From contig CABXCS010000005.1 in assembly GCA_902510755.1 (NCBI GenBank), positions 1-50,162 on the forward strand: a stretch of DNA of 50,162 bases, given 5' to 3'. Below are positions 21,125-29,310 of this stretch, in pieces (the stretch's first letter is position 1; every line of letters starts with the position of its first letter). The notes beneath the pieces are model-generated. The model was not told where the DNA came from, did not search any database, and saw nothing but the letters and a program-made list of their open reading frames with translations. This DNA comes from an uncultured Woeseiaceae bacterium. Lineage in GTDB: Bacteria; Pseudomonadota; Gammaproteobacteria; Steroidobacterales; Woeseiaceae. Position numbers and translations under genes: made by a program.

Positions 21125-23044
21125 TTACTTATCTGCTTTTTCTTCATCAACCTCTTCGAATTCTGCATCCACAATATCATCTTTTTCTTTACCCTCTGAT
21201 GACTCACCTTCTGCTGAAGAAGCAGCTTGTTCTGCATATAGTTTTTGAGCAATCTCAGCAGACGCTTCTGCAAGTATTTTTGATTTCGCCTCTATCGCCT
21301 CTTTATCCTCACCTTCAAGCGCAACCTTTAAATCAGATACTGCATTCTCAATTTTTAATCGCTCATCACTTGAAACTTTTTCACCTAATTCACCAAGTGT
21401 TTTTTCTGAGCCATGAATGAGACTATCTGCTTGATTTCGAACATCTATCAATTCACGGAATTTCTTATCTTCTTCAGCATGACTGGCGGCATCTGAAACC
21501 ATCCGTTCAATTTCACTATCATCAAGCCCGCTTGAAGCTTTTATTATGATATTTTGACTTTTTCCAGTAGCTTTATCTTTCGCGGACACATTAAGTATAC
21601 CATTCGCATCAATATCAAATGTAACTTCAATTTGTGGCATACCTCTTGGAGCCGGTGGTATGTCGGTCAGATCAAACCTACCTAGGGACTTATTGTCCTG
21701 ACCACGCTCCCTTTCGCCTTGAAGGACATGTATCGTTACAGCAGTCTGATTATCATCAGCAGTAGAAAAGACTTGTTCTGCATTGGCTGGAATAGTGGTA
21801 TTTTTTTCTATCAGCTTAGTCATAACGCCACCAAGTGTTTCAATCCCCAGTGATAAGGGAGTAACATCCAACAATAGAACGTCAGTAACATCACCGGCAA
21901 GAACGCCACCTTGTATTGCAGCACCTAAGGCAACCGCCTCATCAGGATTCACATCTCTTTTTGGCTCTTTACCAAAGAAATTTTGAACTTCTTCTTGAAC
22001 CTTAGGCATTCTTGTTTGACCGCCAACTAGAATTACATCATGTATTTCATTGACCTTTAAATCAGCATCTTTTAACGCGGTTTTGCATGGAGCGATAGTT
22101 CTTGAAACCAGATCTTCAACTAATGATTCTAATTTTGCTCTTGTAAGTTTAATATTGAGATGTTTTGGTCCACTTGCATCTGCTGTGATATAAGGTAAAT
22201 TAACTTCAGTTTGTTGACTACTTGATAACTCAATTTTAGCTTTTTCTCCAGCTTCTCTGAGTCGCTGCATTGCTAAAGGATCACCAGTAATGTCTACTCC
22301 GCTATCACGCTCAAATTCCTTAGCTAGATACTGAATAATTTTTAGATCAAAATCTTCGCCTCCTAAAAAGGTATCACCATTAGTGGCTAAGACTTCAAAT
22401 TGATGCTCTCCATCAACCTCTGCTATCTCTATAACAGAAACATCGAATGTTCCTCCCCCTAGATCATAAACAACAATCTTTTTATCACCACGCTTTTTAT
22501 CCATCCCATATGCTAGAGCTGCTGCAGTCGGCTCATTAATAATTCGTTTCACATCAAGCCCGGCAATTTTACCTGCATCTTTGGTTGCTTGTCTTTGAGA
22601 ATCATTGAAATATGCAGGAACAGTTACCACCGCTTCGGTAACTTCCTCACCTAGATAATCCTCAGCAGTTTTCTTCATTTTCATCAAAACTCTTGCTGAT
22701 ATCTCAGGTGGCGCCATTGGTTTACCTAATCCTTCAACCCATGCATCGCCGTTGTCTGCTTTAACGATATTGTATGAGACCATGTCAATATCTCTTTTCA
22801 CGACCTCATCATCAAAACGCCTACCGATAAGACGTTTAACAGCAAATAACGTATTTGCAGGATTAGTTACAGATTGTCTTTTTGCTGATTGCCCAACAAT
22901 CACCTCATCATCTTTGACGAAGGCTACAATAGATGGTGTTGTTCTATCACCTTCACTATTTTCTATAACCTTTGGTGTATCGCCTTCCATCACGGCAACA
23001 CATGAATTAGTTGTCCCTAGATCGATTCCGATAATTTTACCCAT
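21125..23044 (-). CDS. dnaK: Chaperone protein DnaK (Hsp70)
   Basis: DnaK is the cytosolic Hsp70 chaperone. The N-terminal ATPase domain begins [20 protein letters not shown] (residues 2-21) and holds the phosphate loop [15 protein letters not shown] (about 192-206). The substrate-binding domain follows the linker [15 protein letters not shown] (about 389-403), then comes a helical lid and an acidic tail ending in [10 protein letters not shown]. Length is 639 residues. A sigma-32-type promoter lies 56 bases upstream. grpE is upstream and dnaJ downstream. Confidence 0.98.
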   Translation of the reverse strand: MGKIIGIDLGTTNSCVAVMEGDTPKVIENSEGDRTTPSIVAFVKDDEVIVGQSAKRQSVTNPANTLFAVKRLIGRRFDDEVVKRDIDMVSYNIVKADNGDAWVEGLGKPMAPPEISARVLMKMKKTAEDYLGEEVTEAVVTVPAYFNDSQRQATKDAGKIAGLDVKRIINEPTAAALAYGMDKKRGDKKIVVYDLGGGTFDVSVIEIAEVDGEHQFEVLATNGDTFLGGEDFDLKIIQYLAKEFERDSGVDITGDPLAMQRLREAGEKAKIELSSSQQTEVNLPYITADASGPKHLNIKLTRAKLESLVEDLVSRTIAPCKTALKDADLKVNEIHDVILVGGQTRMPKVQEEVQNFFGKEPKRDVNPDEAVALGAAIQGGVLAGDVTDVLLLDVTPLSLGIETLGGVMTKLIEKNTTIPANAEQVFSTADDNQTAVTIHVLQGERERGQDNKSLGRFDLTDIPPAPRGMPQIEVTFDIDANGILNVSAKDKATGKSQNIIIKASSGLDDSEIERMVSDAASHAEEDKKFRELIDVRNQADSLIHGSEKTLGELGEKVSSDERLKIENAVSDLKVALEGEDKEAIEAKSKILAEASAEIAQKLYAEQAASSAEGESSEGKEKDDIVDAEFEEVDEEKADK

Positions 23045-23092
23045 AACTTTATAACTCCGACTTTATATATATTATTTATATTGTATTTTATA

Positions 23093-23112
23093 TAGACCCT
23101 TGATGGGGTCTA
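23093..23112. repeat. Inverted repeat over the dnaK -10 element
   Basis: TAGACCC and GGGTCTA, 7-base perfect arms six bases apart, cover the CCCCAT -10 element and the expected transcription start of dnaK. Because transcription should begin at about 23093-23095, the repeat would mostly not be in the mRNA, so a DNA-binding role is more likely than a hairpin. It does not match the CIRCE operator of HrcA. Confidence 0.5.
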
Positions 23113-23128
23113 ATATTTAGCTTTCAAG
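23101..23128 (-). promoter_or_regulatory. Sigma-32 (RpoH) heat-shock promoter of dnaK
   Basis: On the minus strand CTTGAAA (23128-23122) and CCCCATCA (23108-23101) are separated by 13 bases. This is nearly the consensus of the heat-shock sigma factor (CTTGAAA, 13-17 bases, CCCCATNT). It is in the 124-base gap between grpE and dnaK, giving dnaK a promoter of its own. A perfect inverted repeat overlaps the -10 element (23093-23112). Confidence 0.82.
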
Positions 23129-23168
23129 ACGCACTAATAATTTAATTCAGATTTTTTTCTCTTTAATA

Positions 23169-23738
23169 TCACTCAGGGTCAGCTGCGACAATTACCCTTG
23201 CAGGTCTTAGTAAACGATTATTTAACATATATCCTTTTTGAAATACCGTTAATACTGAACCAGGCTCAACGTCATCAGAGGGCTGCATTGACATCGCTTC
23301 ATGATACTCAGCATCAAAAGGTTCTCCATGAGGATCTATTACTTCAAAACCAAATTGCTCCATAGTAGTTAACATCAAACTCAAAGTCGCTTTGAGTCCA
23401 GATTGTAAAGATTCTAAATTTGATTCTTCAGAGTTAGCAGCGAGCTCCAAACTATCATTAACCACAAGAAATTCCCGGGCAAAGCCCTCCAATGCATATT
23501 TGCGAGCATTTTCCACATCTCTTGAGGCGCGTTTTCGAACATTCTCCAATTCAGCTACAGCTCTGAGATACTTATCCCAATTCACATCAGCTTTTTCCTG
23601 CATTAATTCGAGTTGCTCATCCAATGACAATTCTGCACTTTGTGCATCATTTTCATCTTGATCATTTGTAACTGCGTCATCAGGCGATTCTTTTGATATA
23701 GGTTTTGATTTTGCTTTTGGTGTTGGTTTTTTGCTCAT
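23169..23738 (-). CDS. grpE: Nucleotide exchange factor GrpE
   Basis: GrpE releases ADP from DnaK. The N-terminal 40 residues are charged and probably disordered. A long coiled coil (about residues 45-110, containing YLRAVAELENVRKRASRD) is followed by a C-terminal beta domain with VIDPHGEPFDAEYHEAMS and VFQKGYMLNNRLLRPARVIVA. At 189 residues it is typical. It has its own sigma-32-type promoter in the gap to hrcA and lies 124 bases before dnaK. Confidence 0.97.
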   Translation of the reverse strand: MSKKPTPKAKSKPISKESPDDAVTNDQDENDAQSAELSLDEQLELMQEKADVNWDKYLRAVAELENVRKRASRDVENARKYALEGFAREFLVVNDSLELAANSEESNLESLQSGLKATLSLMLTTMEQFGFEVIDPHGEPFDAEYHEAMSMQPSDDVEPGSVLTVFQKGYMLNNRLLRPARVIVAADPE

Positions 23739-23823
23739 TTATTCAGACTCCATCAAGCCAATGTCATATAAAAAATTATTTAGTGGCAATTATTCTTAAA
23801 TCACACGTTATCTTACATGGACT

Positions 23824-23851
23824 ATTTGGGGTTCAGTGATGAAATATCAAG
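23824..23851 (-). promoter_or_regulatory. Sigma-32 (RpoH) heat-shock promoter of grpE
   Basis: On the minus strand CTTGATA (23851-23845) and CCCCAAAT (23831-23824) are separated by 13 bases, a good match to the RpoH consensus with the same spacing as the dnaK promoter. It is 86 bases upstream of the grpE ATG, right after the hrcA stop. grpE can therefore be induced independently of hrcA. Confidence 0.72.
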
Positions 23852-23860
23852 ACCAGAGCA

Positions 23861-24910
23861 TTATTTATTCTCAATCGCGGCACCTAACATCTTTGCAGTT
23901 AGATCAACAATTGGAACAACTCTGTCATAAGCCATTCTTTTTGGCCCAATGACTCCGAGCACTCCAATTTGATTATCATTAAGCTGATAAGGTGCAGTAA
24001 CGATACTGCAATCATCAAGCAAACTATAACCTGATTCTGAACCAATAAATATCTGTACTCCACTCGCACTAATACTTCTATCCAATAAATCAATCATCAT
24101 GCGTTTTTTCGCAAAAGCATCAAATAACTGCTTTAGTGTATTTACATTGGATAACTCTGCGAAATCCATAAGATTTCTCTCACCAGCTAATACAAATTCC
24201 TCACTTAAATTATCAGCTCCATCAATAGCAACTTGGGCGGTGGTAATAATATCCTGCATTGCCTGATTCATAGATTCTCGTGTTTCTTCCATTGCGTGCA
24301 ATAGATTATTTCTTATCATATCAAGAGACTGGTTCGCATAATTTTTATTTATAAAGTTTGCCGCACGCTGCAGCTCAGATGCTGAGTGTTTAACTTTTGT
24401 ATGCAGTATTCGATTTTGGACTTCACGATTATTCAAAACTAATATTACCAAAATCCTCTGGTTGGAAAGAGGTAGAAACTCAATCTGCCTTAGTGTGGTA
24501 TTTTTAACTTTTGGTACAGTTACCACTCCAGCCAAACTGGTTATTTTAGAAAGCGTACTCGAGACTTTTTTAATTAATTTCCCAGTATTGTAATTATCTT
24601 TTTCAATCTGAGATTGTATAGTATCTACTTGAGAACTCTCGGGGCTTTGATAACGGACCAAGGTATCAACGAACATCCTGTAGCCCCTAGCAGTGGGAAT
24701 TCGCCCGGATGAGGTGTGCGGTGCTTTTATCAAGCCCAGTTCCTCCAGATCTGACATTACATGTCTTACTGTTGCAGGGCTGAGATTGAGACCAGAGTCC
24801 TCAAGTAAATTTCTCGATCCAATTGGATTACCTTCATTGATATACTTTTGAATAAGTATCTTGAGAAGATACTGAGCACGTTCAGTTGGTGCAACTCTCA
24901 ATTCAGTCAA
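23861..24910 (-). CDS. hrcA: Heat-inducible transcription repressor HrcA
   Basis: HrcA represses chaperone genes by binding the CIRCE operator and depends on GroEL for activity. The N-terminal winged-helix domain has PIGSRNLLEDSGLNLSPATVRHVMSDLEELG (about residues 36-66), typical of the family, then SSGRIPTARGYRMFVD. The C-terminal GAF-like domain ends with VLGVIGPKRMAYDRVVPIVD. It is 349 residues, with a TTG start at 24910. It is upstream of grpE. No CIRCE element is seen near grpE or dnaK, so its targets are probably elsewhere, most likely groESL. Confidence 0.96.
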   Translation of the reverse strand: MTELRVAPTERAQYLLKILIQKYINEGNPIGSRNLLEDSGLNLSPATVRHVMSDLEELGLIKAPHTSSGRIPTARGYRMFVDTLVRYQSPESSQVDTIQSQIEKDNYNTGKLIKKVSSTLSKITSLAGVVTVPKVKNTTLRQIEFLPLSNQRILVILVLNNREVQNRILHTKVKHSASELQRAANFINKNYANQSLDMIRNNLLHAMEETRESMNQAMQDIITTAQVAIDGADNLSEEFVLAGERNLMDFAELSNVNTLKQLFDAFAKKRMMIDLLDRSISASGVQIFIGSESGYSLLDDCSIVTAPYQLNDNQIGVLGVIGPKRMAYDRVVPIVDLTAKMLGAAIENK

Positions 24911-24972
24911 AATAAATTACCTAATCACATACAGTGTCGAATATTAATATGTTAATGTACGAGATGAAGCTA

Positions 24973-25012
24973 TCAATGGTCAGGCTGATGGTCAAGTTTT
25001 TTAAACCATTGA
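24973..25012. repeat. 8-base inverted repeat between divergent hrcA and nadK
   Basis: TCAATGGT (24973-24980) and ACCATTGA (25005-25012) form perfect arms 24 bases apart in the 165-base divergent gap. A direct repeat of ATGGTCA lies inside (first copy overlaps the left arm). It may be an operator controlling hrcA and nadK or a leader hairpin. No convincing -35/-10 pair could be assigned on either strand here, so the function is open. Confidence 0.35.
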
Positions 25013-25075
25013 AATATTATCCGCAATACGTACTTCTTGCTAGGTTTAATATAACAAAATTTATAGATCAAAAAA

Positions 25076-25966
25076 ATGAATTTCAAAAACATAGGTATAG
25101 TTAGTCGCAATCATGATCCTCTCATGACTGATACTATCAAACAGCTCAGTGACTATCTGGTTAAAAATAAACGCTGCGTATTTCTTACCGAGCAAAATCC
25201 ACTTCCAAATAAAAATAAAGTAGCGGAAACTGAAATTGCCTCTCTGGTCGATTTAATAATCGCAGTTGGCGGGGATGGAACAATCCTTCATGCCGCTAAT
25301 CTGGCTCAACACCATGATGTTCCGTTGTTGGGAATAAATAGAGGTAAACTTGGTTTTTTAGCAGATATTCTCCCCAATGAGATCCAAGATGCAATAAAGG
25401 CGGTTTTAATGGGAGATTACACCGAAGAATCAAGAATGATGCTTGAAGCGACAATAGTAAAGGAAAAAACTATTACCCATGTTAATTTGGCTCTAAACGA
25501 TGTAGTAATCCAAAGAAGCGACACAGGCAGAATGTTAGATTTCAATACCTCCATTGCATCACAGTACATTAATAGCTATTCAGGAGACGGATTAATAATT
25601 GCAACACCAACTGGCTCAACCGCTTACTCACTGAGTTGTGGTGGCCCCATAATCGAACCAAATCTTGATTCATATGTAATGGTTCCGATATGTCCTCACA
25701 CCTTAAGTGTTCGTCCATTGGTATTACCAGCTAATAAAGATATTGAAATTCATTTAATTGGTAAAATCGATAGTAAGGCGGATGTCACAATCGATGGGAG
25801 AAAACTTTGTGAAATCGTGCCAAATGACACTATAAATATAAAAAAAGCACCTAAAAAAACATTGCTTATTCATCCACCTGGCTATGATTATTTCGAGGTA
25901 CTTCGATCAAAATTACATTGGGGTCAAGATAACAGAGTGCGAAAAACACTGGCAAAGGAAAAGTAA
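25076..25966 (+). CDS. nadK: NAD kinase
   Basis: NadK phosphorylates NAD to NADP using ATP. The motif VGGDGTILHAA (about residues 63-73) is the family's GGDG nucleotide site. LALNDVVIQR (about 140-149) holds the NE/D motif contacting NAD, and ATPTGSTAYSLSCGGPI (about 178-194) is the conserved C-domain loop. The 296-residue length is standard. The gene faces away from hrcA and is followed by recN after one base. The nadK-recN neighbourhood near the grpE-dnaK genes is familiar in proteobacteria. Confidence 0.97.
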   Translation: MNFKNIGIVSRNHDPLMTDTIKQLSDYLVKNKRCVFLTEQNPLPNKNKVAETEIASLVDLIIAVGGDGTILHAANLAQHHDVPLLGINRGKLGFLADILPNEIQDAIKAVLMGDYTEESRMMLEATIVKEKTITHVNLALNDVVIQRSDTGRMLDFNTSIASQYINSYSGDGLIIATPTGSTAYSLSCGGPIIEPNLDSYVMVPICPHTLSVRPLVLPANKDIEIHLIGKIDSKADVTIDGRKLCEIVPNDTINIKKAPKKTLLIHPPGYDYFEVLRSKLHWGQDNRVRKTLAKEK

Positions 25967-25967
25967 T

Positions 25968-27632
25968 TTGATCCGCTCATTACAAGCAAAGAATTTTACT
26001 ATCATTGATGAAATTGAAATTAACTTCAATAATGGAATGACTGTTTTAACCGGAGAAACTGGTGCTGGTAAATCTATTCTGATTGACGCCCTTAGCTTAG
26101 TGGTTGGCGAGAGAGGTAATTCGACCTTAATTAGAGATAAAGAAAAACGTGCTGAATTTACCGCCGATTTTGATTTAAGTTGCAATTCGAATGCTAAATT
26201 ATGGCTTAATGAGAATTCGCTGGATGATGAGCAAGATTGTGTCCTTAGGCGAATTATTTCTCCTGATGGACGCTCTAGGGCTTTCATTAATGGTAATCAA
26301 GTAAATCTTCAATCCCTCAAACAGCTTGGGGAACTGCTAGTGGATATCCATGGTCAACATTTCCATCAATCTCTTGGTAAGCAGAATATTCAAAGAGAGT
26401 TAATTGATCATTTTGGCCAACTAATTCCATTAAGAAATGACATAAAAACAAAATACAATAACTGGCGCACATTATCAAAAAAACTAGCTGATAGTGAGAT
26501 ATTTGATAAAAATAGAGAAGCCAAACTTGATCTTTTGGAATTTCAATATGAAGAATTAGAGGGCCTAGCATTAGACGAAAACGAATATGATAAAAGCATT
26601 ATCGAATATAGCAAGTTACACAATACAGAAAAAATAACTGCTGGTATAAGTCAAATCATAGATAGTCTTCATGATTCCGAGATTACCAATGCCTATAGCT
26701 TAATATCGAACTCAGTGAAATCACTGAACTCTCTCATTGAGTTTGATGATAGTTTAATTGAAGCAAAAGCTTTGCTTGATGAAGCTGCAATTCATTCATC
26801 AGAAGCTGTTGATTTTTTAAAGCGATATCAATCTAAAATAGAATTCAACCCAGAAAGATCTCAACAACTGGACGAACGTATCAATACTATTAAAACTATC
26901 GCCAGAAAACATCGTGTGGAACCAAATGAACTTCATGCTATCCAAGAAAATATAAAAAATGAACTTGGTAAAATAAAAAATAATGCAATCGATCAAAACA
27001 AGCTCATTGTGCAAACCGAGCAGGCAAAATGTGACTATACAAAATTAGCAGCTAATTTGAGTGACCAGAGGAAAAAAAGTGCAAACAAATTATCCGAGGC
27101 GGTCACAAAAGCAATGACAAGCTTGGGTATGCCAAATGGCAAGTTTAATATAAGTATTAACTCCAATGAATCGATCTCAGATCATGGAATGGACGATATT
27201 AACTTTTTAATAAGTGCTAATCCTGGTCAAGTACCTCAATCGATTTCTAAAATTGCGTCAGGAGGAGAGTTATCTCGAATGAGTCTAGCGATACAAGTTA
27301 TTGCCAGTGAAGGAAATTATATACCAACCATGGTTTTTGATGAGGTTGACAGTGGTGTAGGTGGTGCAGTAGCGGAAATGGTTGGATTAAGACTCAGTGA
27401 ACTTGGTGAAAAACGTCAAGTTCTTTGCGTTACTCACCTGCCGCAAGTGGCCAGTCAAGCAAAAAGTCACATAAGAATTAATAAAATGACAGATGGAAAG
27501 TCCACTAAAGTCCACCTTACGAAATTGACACAGGATTCGCGTATTGAGGAAATTGCAAGAATGTTAGGTGGTATAGAGGTAACTAGACGCACTCGAGAGC
27601 ATGCCGCTGAAATGCTCAAGGTTAAAAGCTAG
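25968..27632 (+). CDS. recN: DNA repair protein RecN
   Basis: RecN is an SMC-like ATPase that acts early in repair of double-strand breaks. Walker A GETGAGKS lies near residue 31, a long coiled-coil region runs from about 150 to 360, and the C-terminal ATPase half has the signature ASGGELSRMSLA and Walker B TMVFDEVDSGVGG. I chose the TTG at 25968, one base after the nadK stop and preceded by AGGAAAAG. It gives 554 residues, the family length, with the normal start IRSLQAKNFTIIDE. An in-frame upstream start at 25884 would add 28 residues from inside nadK and is unlikely. No LexA box was recognised. Confidence 0.95.
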   Translation: MIRSLQAKNFTIIDEIEINFNNGMTVLTGETGAGKSILIDALSLVVGERGNSTLIRDKEKRAEFTADFDLSCNSNAKLWLNENSLDDEQDCVLRRIISPDGRSRAFINGNQVNLQSLKQLGELLVDIHGQHFHQSLGKQNIQRELIDHFGQLIPLRNDIKTKYNNWRTLSKKLADSEIFDKNREAKLDLLEFQYEELEGLALDENEYDKSIIEYSKLHNTEKITAGISQIIDSLHDSEITNAYSLISNSVKSLNSLIEFDDSLIEAKALLDEAAIHSSEAVDFLKRYQSKIEFNPERSQQLDERINTIKTIARKHRVEPNELHAIQENIKNELGKIKNNAIDQNKLIVQTEQAKCDYTKLAANLSDQRKKSANKLSEAVTKAMTSLGMPNGKFNISINSNESISDHGMDDINFLISANPGQVPQSISKIASGGELSRMSLAIQVIASEGNYIPTMVFDEVDSGVGGAVAEMVGLRLSELGEKRQVLCVTHLPQVASQAKSHIRINKMTDGKSTKVHLTKLTQDSRIEEIARMLGGIEVTRRTREHAAEMLKVKS

Positions 27633-27665
27633 TTACAGAGAAAAATAGCACTATTAAAAATATAT

Positions 27666-28070
27666 TTATTTAATTGGTTTTACATAAAGCACAAGATTAT
27701 GATCAATTAATTCATACTTATGGTTTGCTGCTATCTCATGCTGCAGGCGCTCAATTTCATCATTTGTAAACTCAATAATCTTGCCAGTTTCGACACAGAC
27801 CATATGGTCGTGATGTGAACCTTCATTGATTTCAAAAACTGAGTGCCCACCTTCAAAATTATGACGAATAATAAGACCCGCCGATTCAAATTGAGTTAAT
27901 ACACGATAAACTGTTGCCAGCCCAATATCTTCTCCAGAATCGAGAGTCTCTTTATATATATCTTCTGCACTCATATGCCTATCAGAATTTTTTTCTAAAA
28001 TTTCGAGTATCTTTAAGCGAGGTAATGTTACTTTCAGTCCAGCTTTTTTTAGTTCTTGGCGTTGTTCCAT
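27666..28070 (-). CDS. fur: Ferric uptake regulator Fur
   Basis: Fur is the iron-responsive repressor, binding Fur boxes as a dimer with Fe(II). The winged-helix domain (residues 1-80) contains LPRLKILEILE and DIGLATVYRVLTQFESAGLI. The metal-binding region has GSHHDHMVCVETGKIIEF. Only one Cys is left where enterobacterial Fur has a structural CXXC, so it resembles Pseudomonas-type Fur that lacks that zinc site. It is 134 residues. It is convergent with recN (33 bases apart) and divergent from bamE, the conserved fur-bamE arrangement. Confidence 0.96.
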   Translation of the reverse strand: MEQRQELKKAGLKVTLPRLKILEILEKNSDRHMSAEDIYKETLDSGEDIGLATVYRVLTQFESAGLIIRHNFEGGHSVFEINEGSHHDHMVCVETGKIIEFTNDEIERLQHEIAANHKYELIDHNLVLYVKPIK

Positions 28071-28224
28071 TTATATTAACCTAATTGTGGTTGAAAGAAT
28101 GAGGTAAAAAATAATTCCTAGATATAATACCATCTATTTTACTCCAAAAATAATATTTCAATTAAGCGCTAAAAAAATAAATTTTGACTAGTCTGTAATT
28201 ACCTTTTCAGTTAATCTCACACAT

Positions 28225-28548
28225 ATGATGATTATAAAAAGCATTTTAATAACTAGTTGGCTTTTTTTTGCCTCAGCTTGCGTATATCAGGCAAATGTAG
28301 CTCAGGGTAATTTCATAGAAGACAAATATTTAGATCAGGTTGAGATAGGAATGACCAGAAATCAAGTTCGATTTTTATTGGGTACACCAATGATAGATGA
28401 TCCTTTCCATGAAAACCGTTGGGACTATATCTATTATTTGAATATTGGAAGAAATAAAGCTGCTATAAAGAAATGGGTATCTATTTCTTTTCAGGATAAC
28501 AAAGTCCTTAGAATCGATAAAGACTTGGAGCTCAATCCAAACTTATAA
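28225..28548 (+). CDS. bamE: Outer membrane assembly lipoprotein BamE
   Basis: BamE (SmpA/OmlA) is a lipoprotein of the BAM complex that inserts beta-barrel proteins in the outer membrane. A lipoprotein signal peptide ends in FASAC with the lipid-bearing Cys at residue 19. The mature part shows the family core VEIGMTRNQVRFLLGTPMIDDPF and RWDYIYY (about 42-76). At 107 residues it is a normal length. The stop abuts the stop of convergent rnfH, with no spacing at all. Confidence 0.94.
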   Translation: MMIIKSILITSWLFFASACVYQANVAQGNFIEDKYLDQVEIGMTRNQVRFLLGTPMIDDPFHENRWDYIYYLNIGRNKAAIKKWVSISFQDNKVLRIDKDLELNPNL

Positions 28549-28857
28549 TCACTTTTTTAACGACATTGACTTTCCAGATAACGCAAGTCGTCTTCTTTTT
28601 TCTTTAGGGTCATCCTCCAAGTCACGGTATATCTCAACTCGATCACCATCTTTTAAGATCGAAGTCAGCTGTTCTACCTGGCTCCAAATTCCTACAGCAC
28701 ATGAGTCAAAATCAAAATCTGGATATTTTTCTTGAATTTTAGATTTTTTGATTGCATCAAATACAGTGGAGAAAGCAGATAAACTGATGGTTATAAGTTC
28801 TTGCTTGTCTTTGAGGGCAAACACGACTTCGACCTTAATATTATTCTGATTGCTCAT
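28549..28857 (-). CDS. rnfH: RnfH family ubiquitin-fold protein
   Basis: RnfH (UPF0125) is a small beta-grasp protein of unknown biochemical role found beside ratA in many gammaproteobacteria. Typical features are the start IKVEVVFALKDKQELITISL, VGIWSQ in the middle, and LKDGDRVEIYRDLEDDPKEKRRRLA near the end. I chose the ATG at 28857 (MSNQNN, 102 residues) since the preceding ten codons, from 28887, lie deep in ratA and are not conserved. It overlaps ratA by 17 bases. Confidence 0.92.
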   Translation of the reverse strand: MSNQNNIKVEVVFALKDKQELITISLSAFSTVFDAIKKSKIQEKYPDFDFDSCAVGIWSQVEQLTSILKDGDRVEIYRDLEDDPKEKRRRLALSGKSMSLKK

Positions 28858-29281
28858 AAATTTCCTGCGCCCTAAGTACAAATGCATTCACTTGATCATC
28901 ACAGATAGACTCGAAGATAGAGCCCATCGTTGCGTTCAATAAAGGGTTTTTGAATTTGAATTTGAGATTAAATTCTACCTTACTACCTTGATCTTCCAAA
29001 TCTATAAAATCCCAACCACCTCTAAAATAACTGAAAGGCCCATCCTCTAGTGACAAATCAATTTTCTGAAATTTAATCATACTATTTGAAGTGGTAAATT
29101 TAGAATTAATACCACCTTTTTTGAATTCGATAGTGGCGCTAACTGAATTTTCAGCTCTATCATGAATTATGGTTCTGGTGCACCATGGCAAAAATTCAGG
29201 ATAGGATTTGATATCATCTACCAAAACAAACATTTGTTCGGCACTGAAATTAACATAAGCATTCTTTTTAACTTGCCGCAT
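28841..29281 (-). CDS. ratA: RatA/COQ10-type START-domain protein
   Basis: This is the COQ10/RatA family: a helix-grip START fold of 146 residues, with SAEQMFVLVDDIKSYPEFLPWC (about residues 14-35) and ATMGSIFESICDDQVNAFVLRAQEIY at the C-terminus. In eukaryotes the family binds ubiquinone. In Escherichia coli RatA was described as inhibiting ribosome subunit joining. I regard a lipid or quinone-binding role as at least as likely. It follows the transporter gene by 29 bases and overlaps rnfH downstream. Confidence 0.93.
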   Translation of the reverse strand: MRQVKKNAYVNFSAEQMFVLVDDIKSYPEFLPWCTRTIIHDRAENSVSATIEFKKGGINSKFTTSNSMIKFQKIDLSLEDGPFSYFRGGWDFIDLEDQGSKVEFNLKFKFKNPLLNATMGSIFESICDDQVNAFVLRAQEIYEQSE

Positions 29282-29310
29282 GCTTATCTCTCAATCGATA
29301 CAGACCTTAG

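Noticed and set aside
21094..21420. 108-residue Leu/His-rich ORF opposite the end of dnaK
   Set aside because: It mirrors the acidic tail codons of dnaK and starts inside the dnaK-dnaJ terminator; no independent support.
23045..23168. CIRCE element for HrcA before dnaK
   Set aside because: Searched by eye for TTAGCACTC-N9-GAGTGCTAA in the grpE-dnaK and hrcA-grpE gaps; not found. The repeats present have different sequences.
25913..26287. 124-residue antisense ORF over nadK end and recN start
   Set aside because: It is the reverse strand of two clear genes, has no ribosome site or family motif, and AT-rich coding DNA often gives such frames.
28549..29281. ratA-rnfH read as a toxin-antitoxin system
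   Set aside because: The pair is a conserved housekeeping neighbourhood with bamE and smpB. RatA belongs to the COQ10/START family, and nothing here indicates a toxin with a cognate antitoxin.
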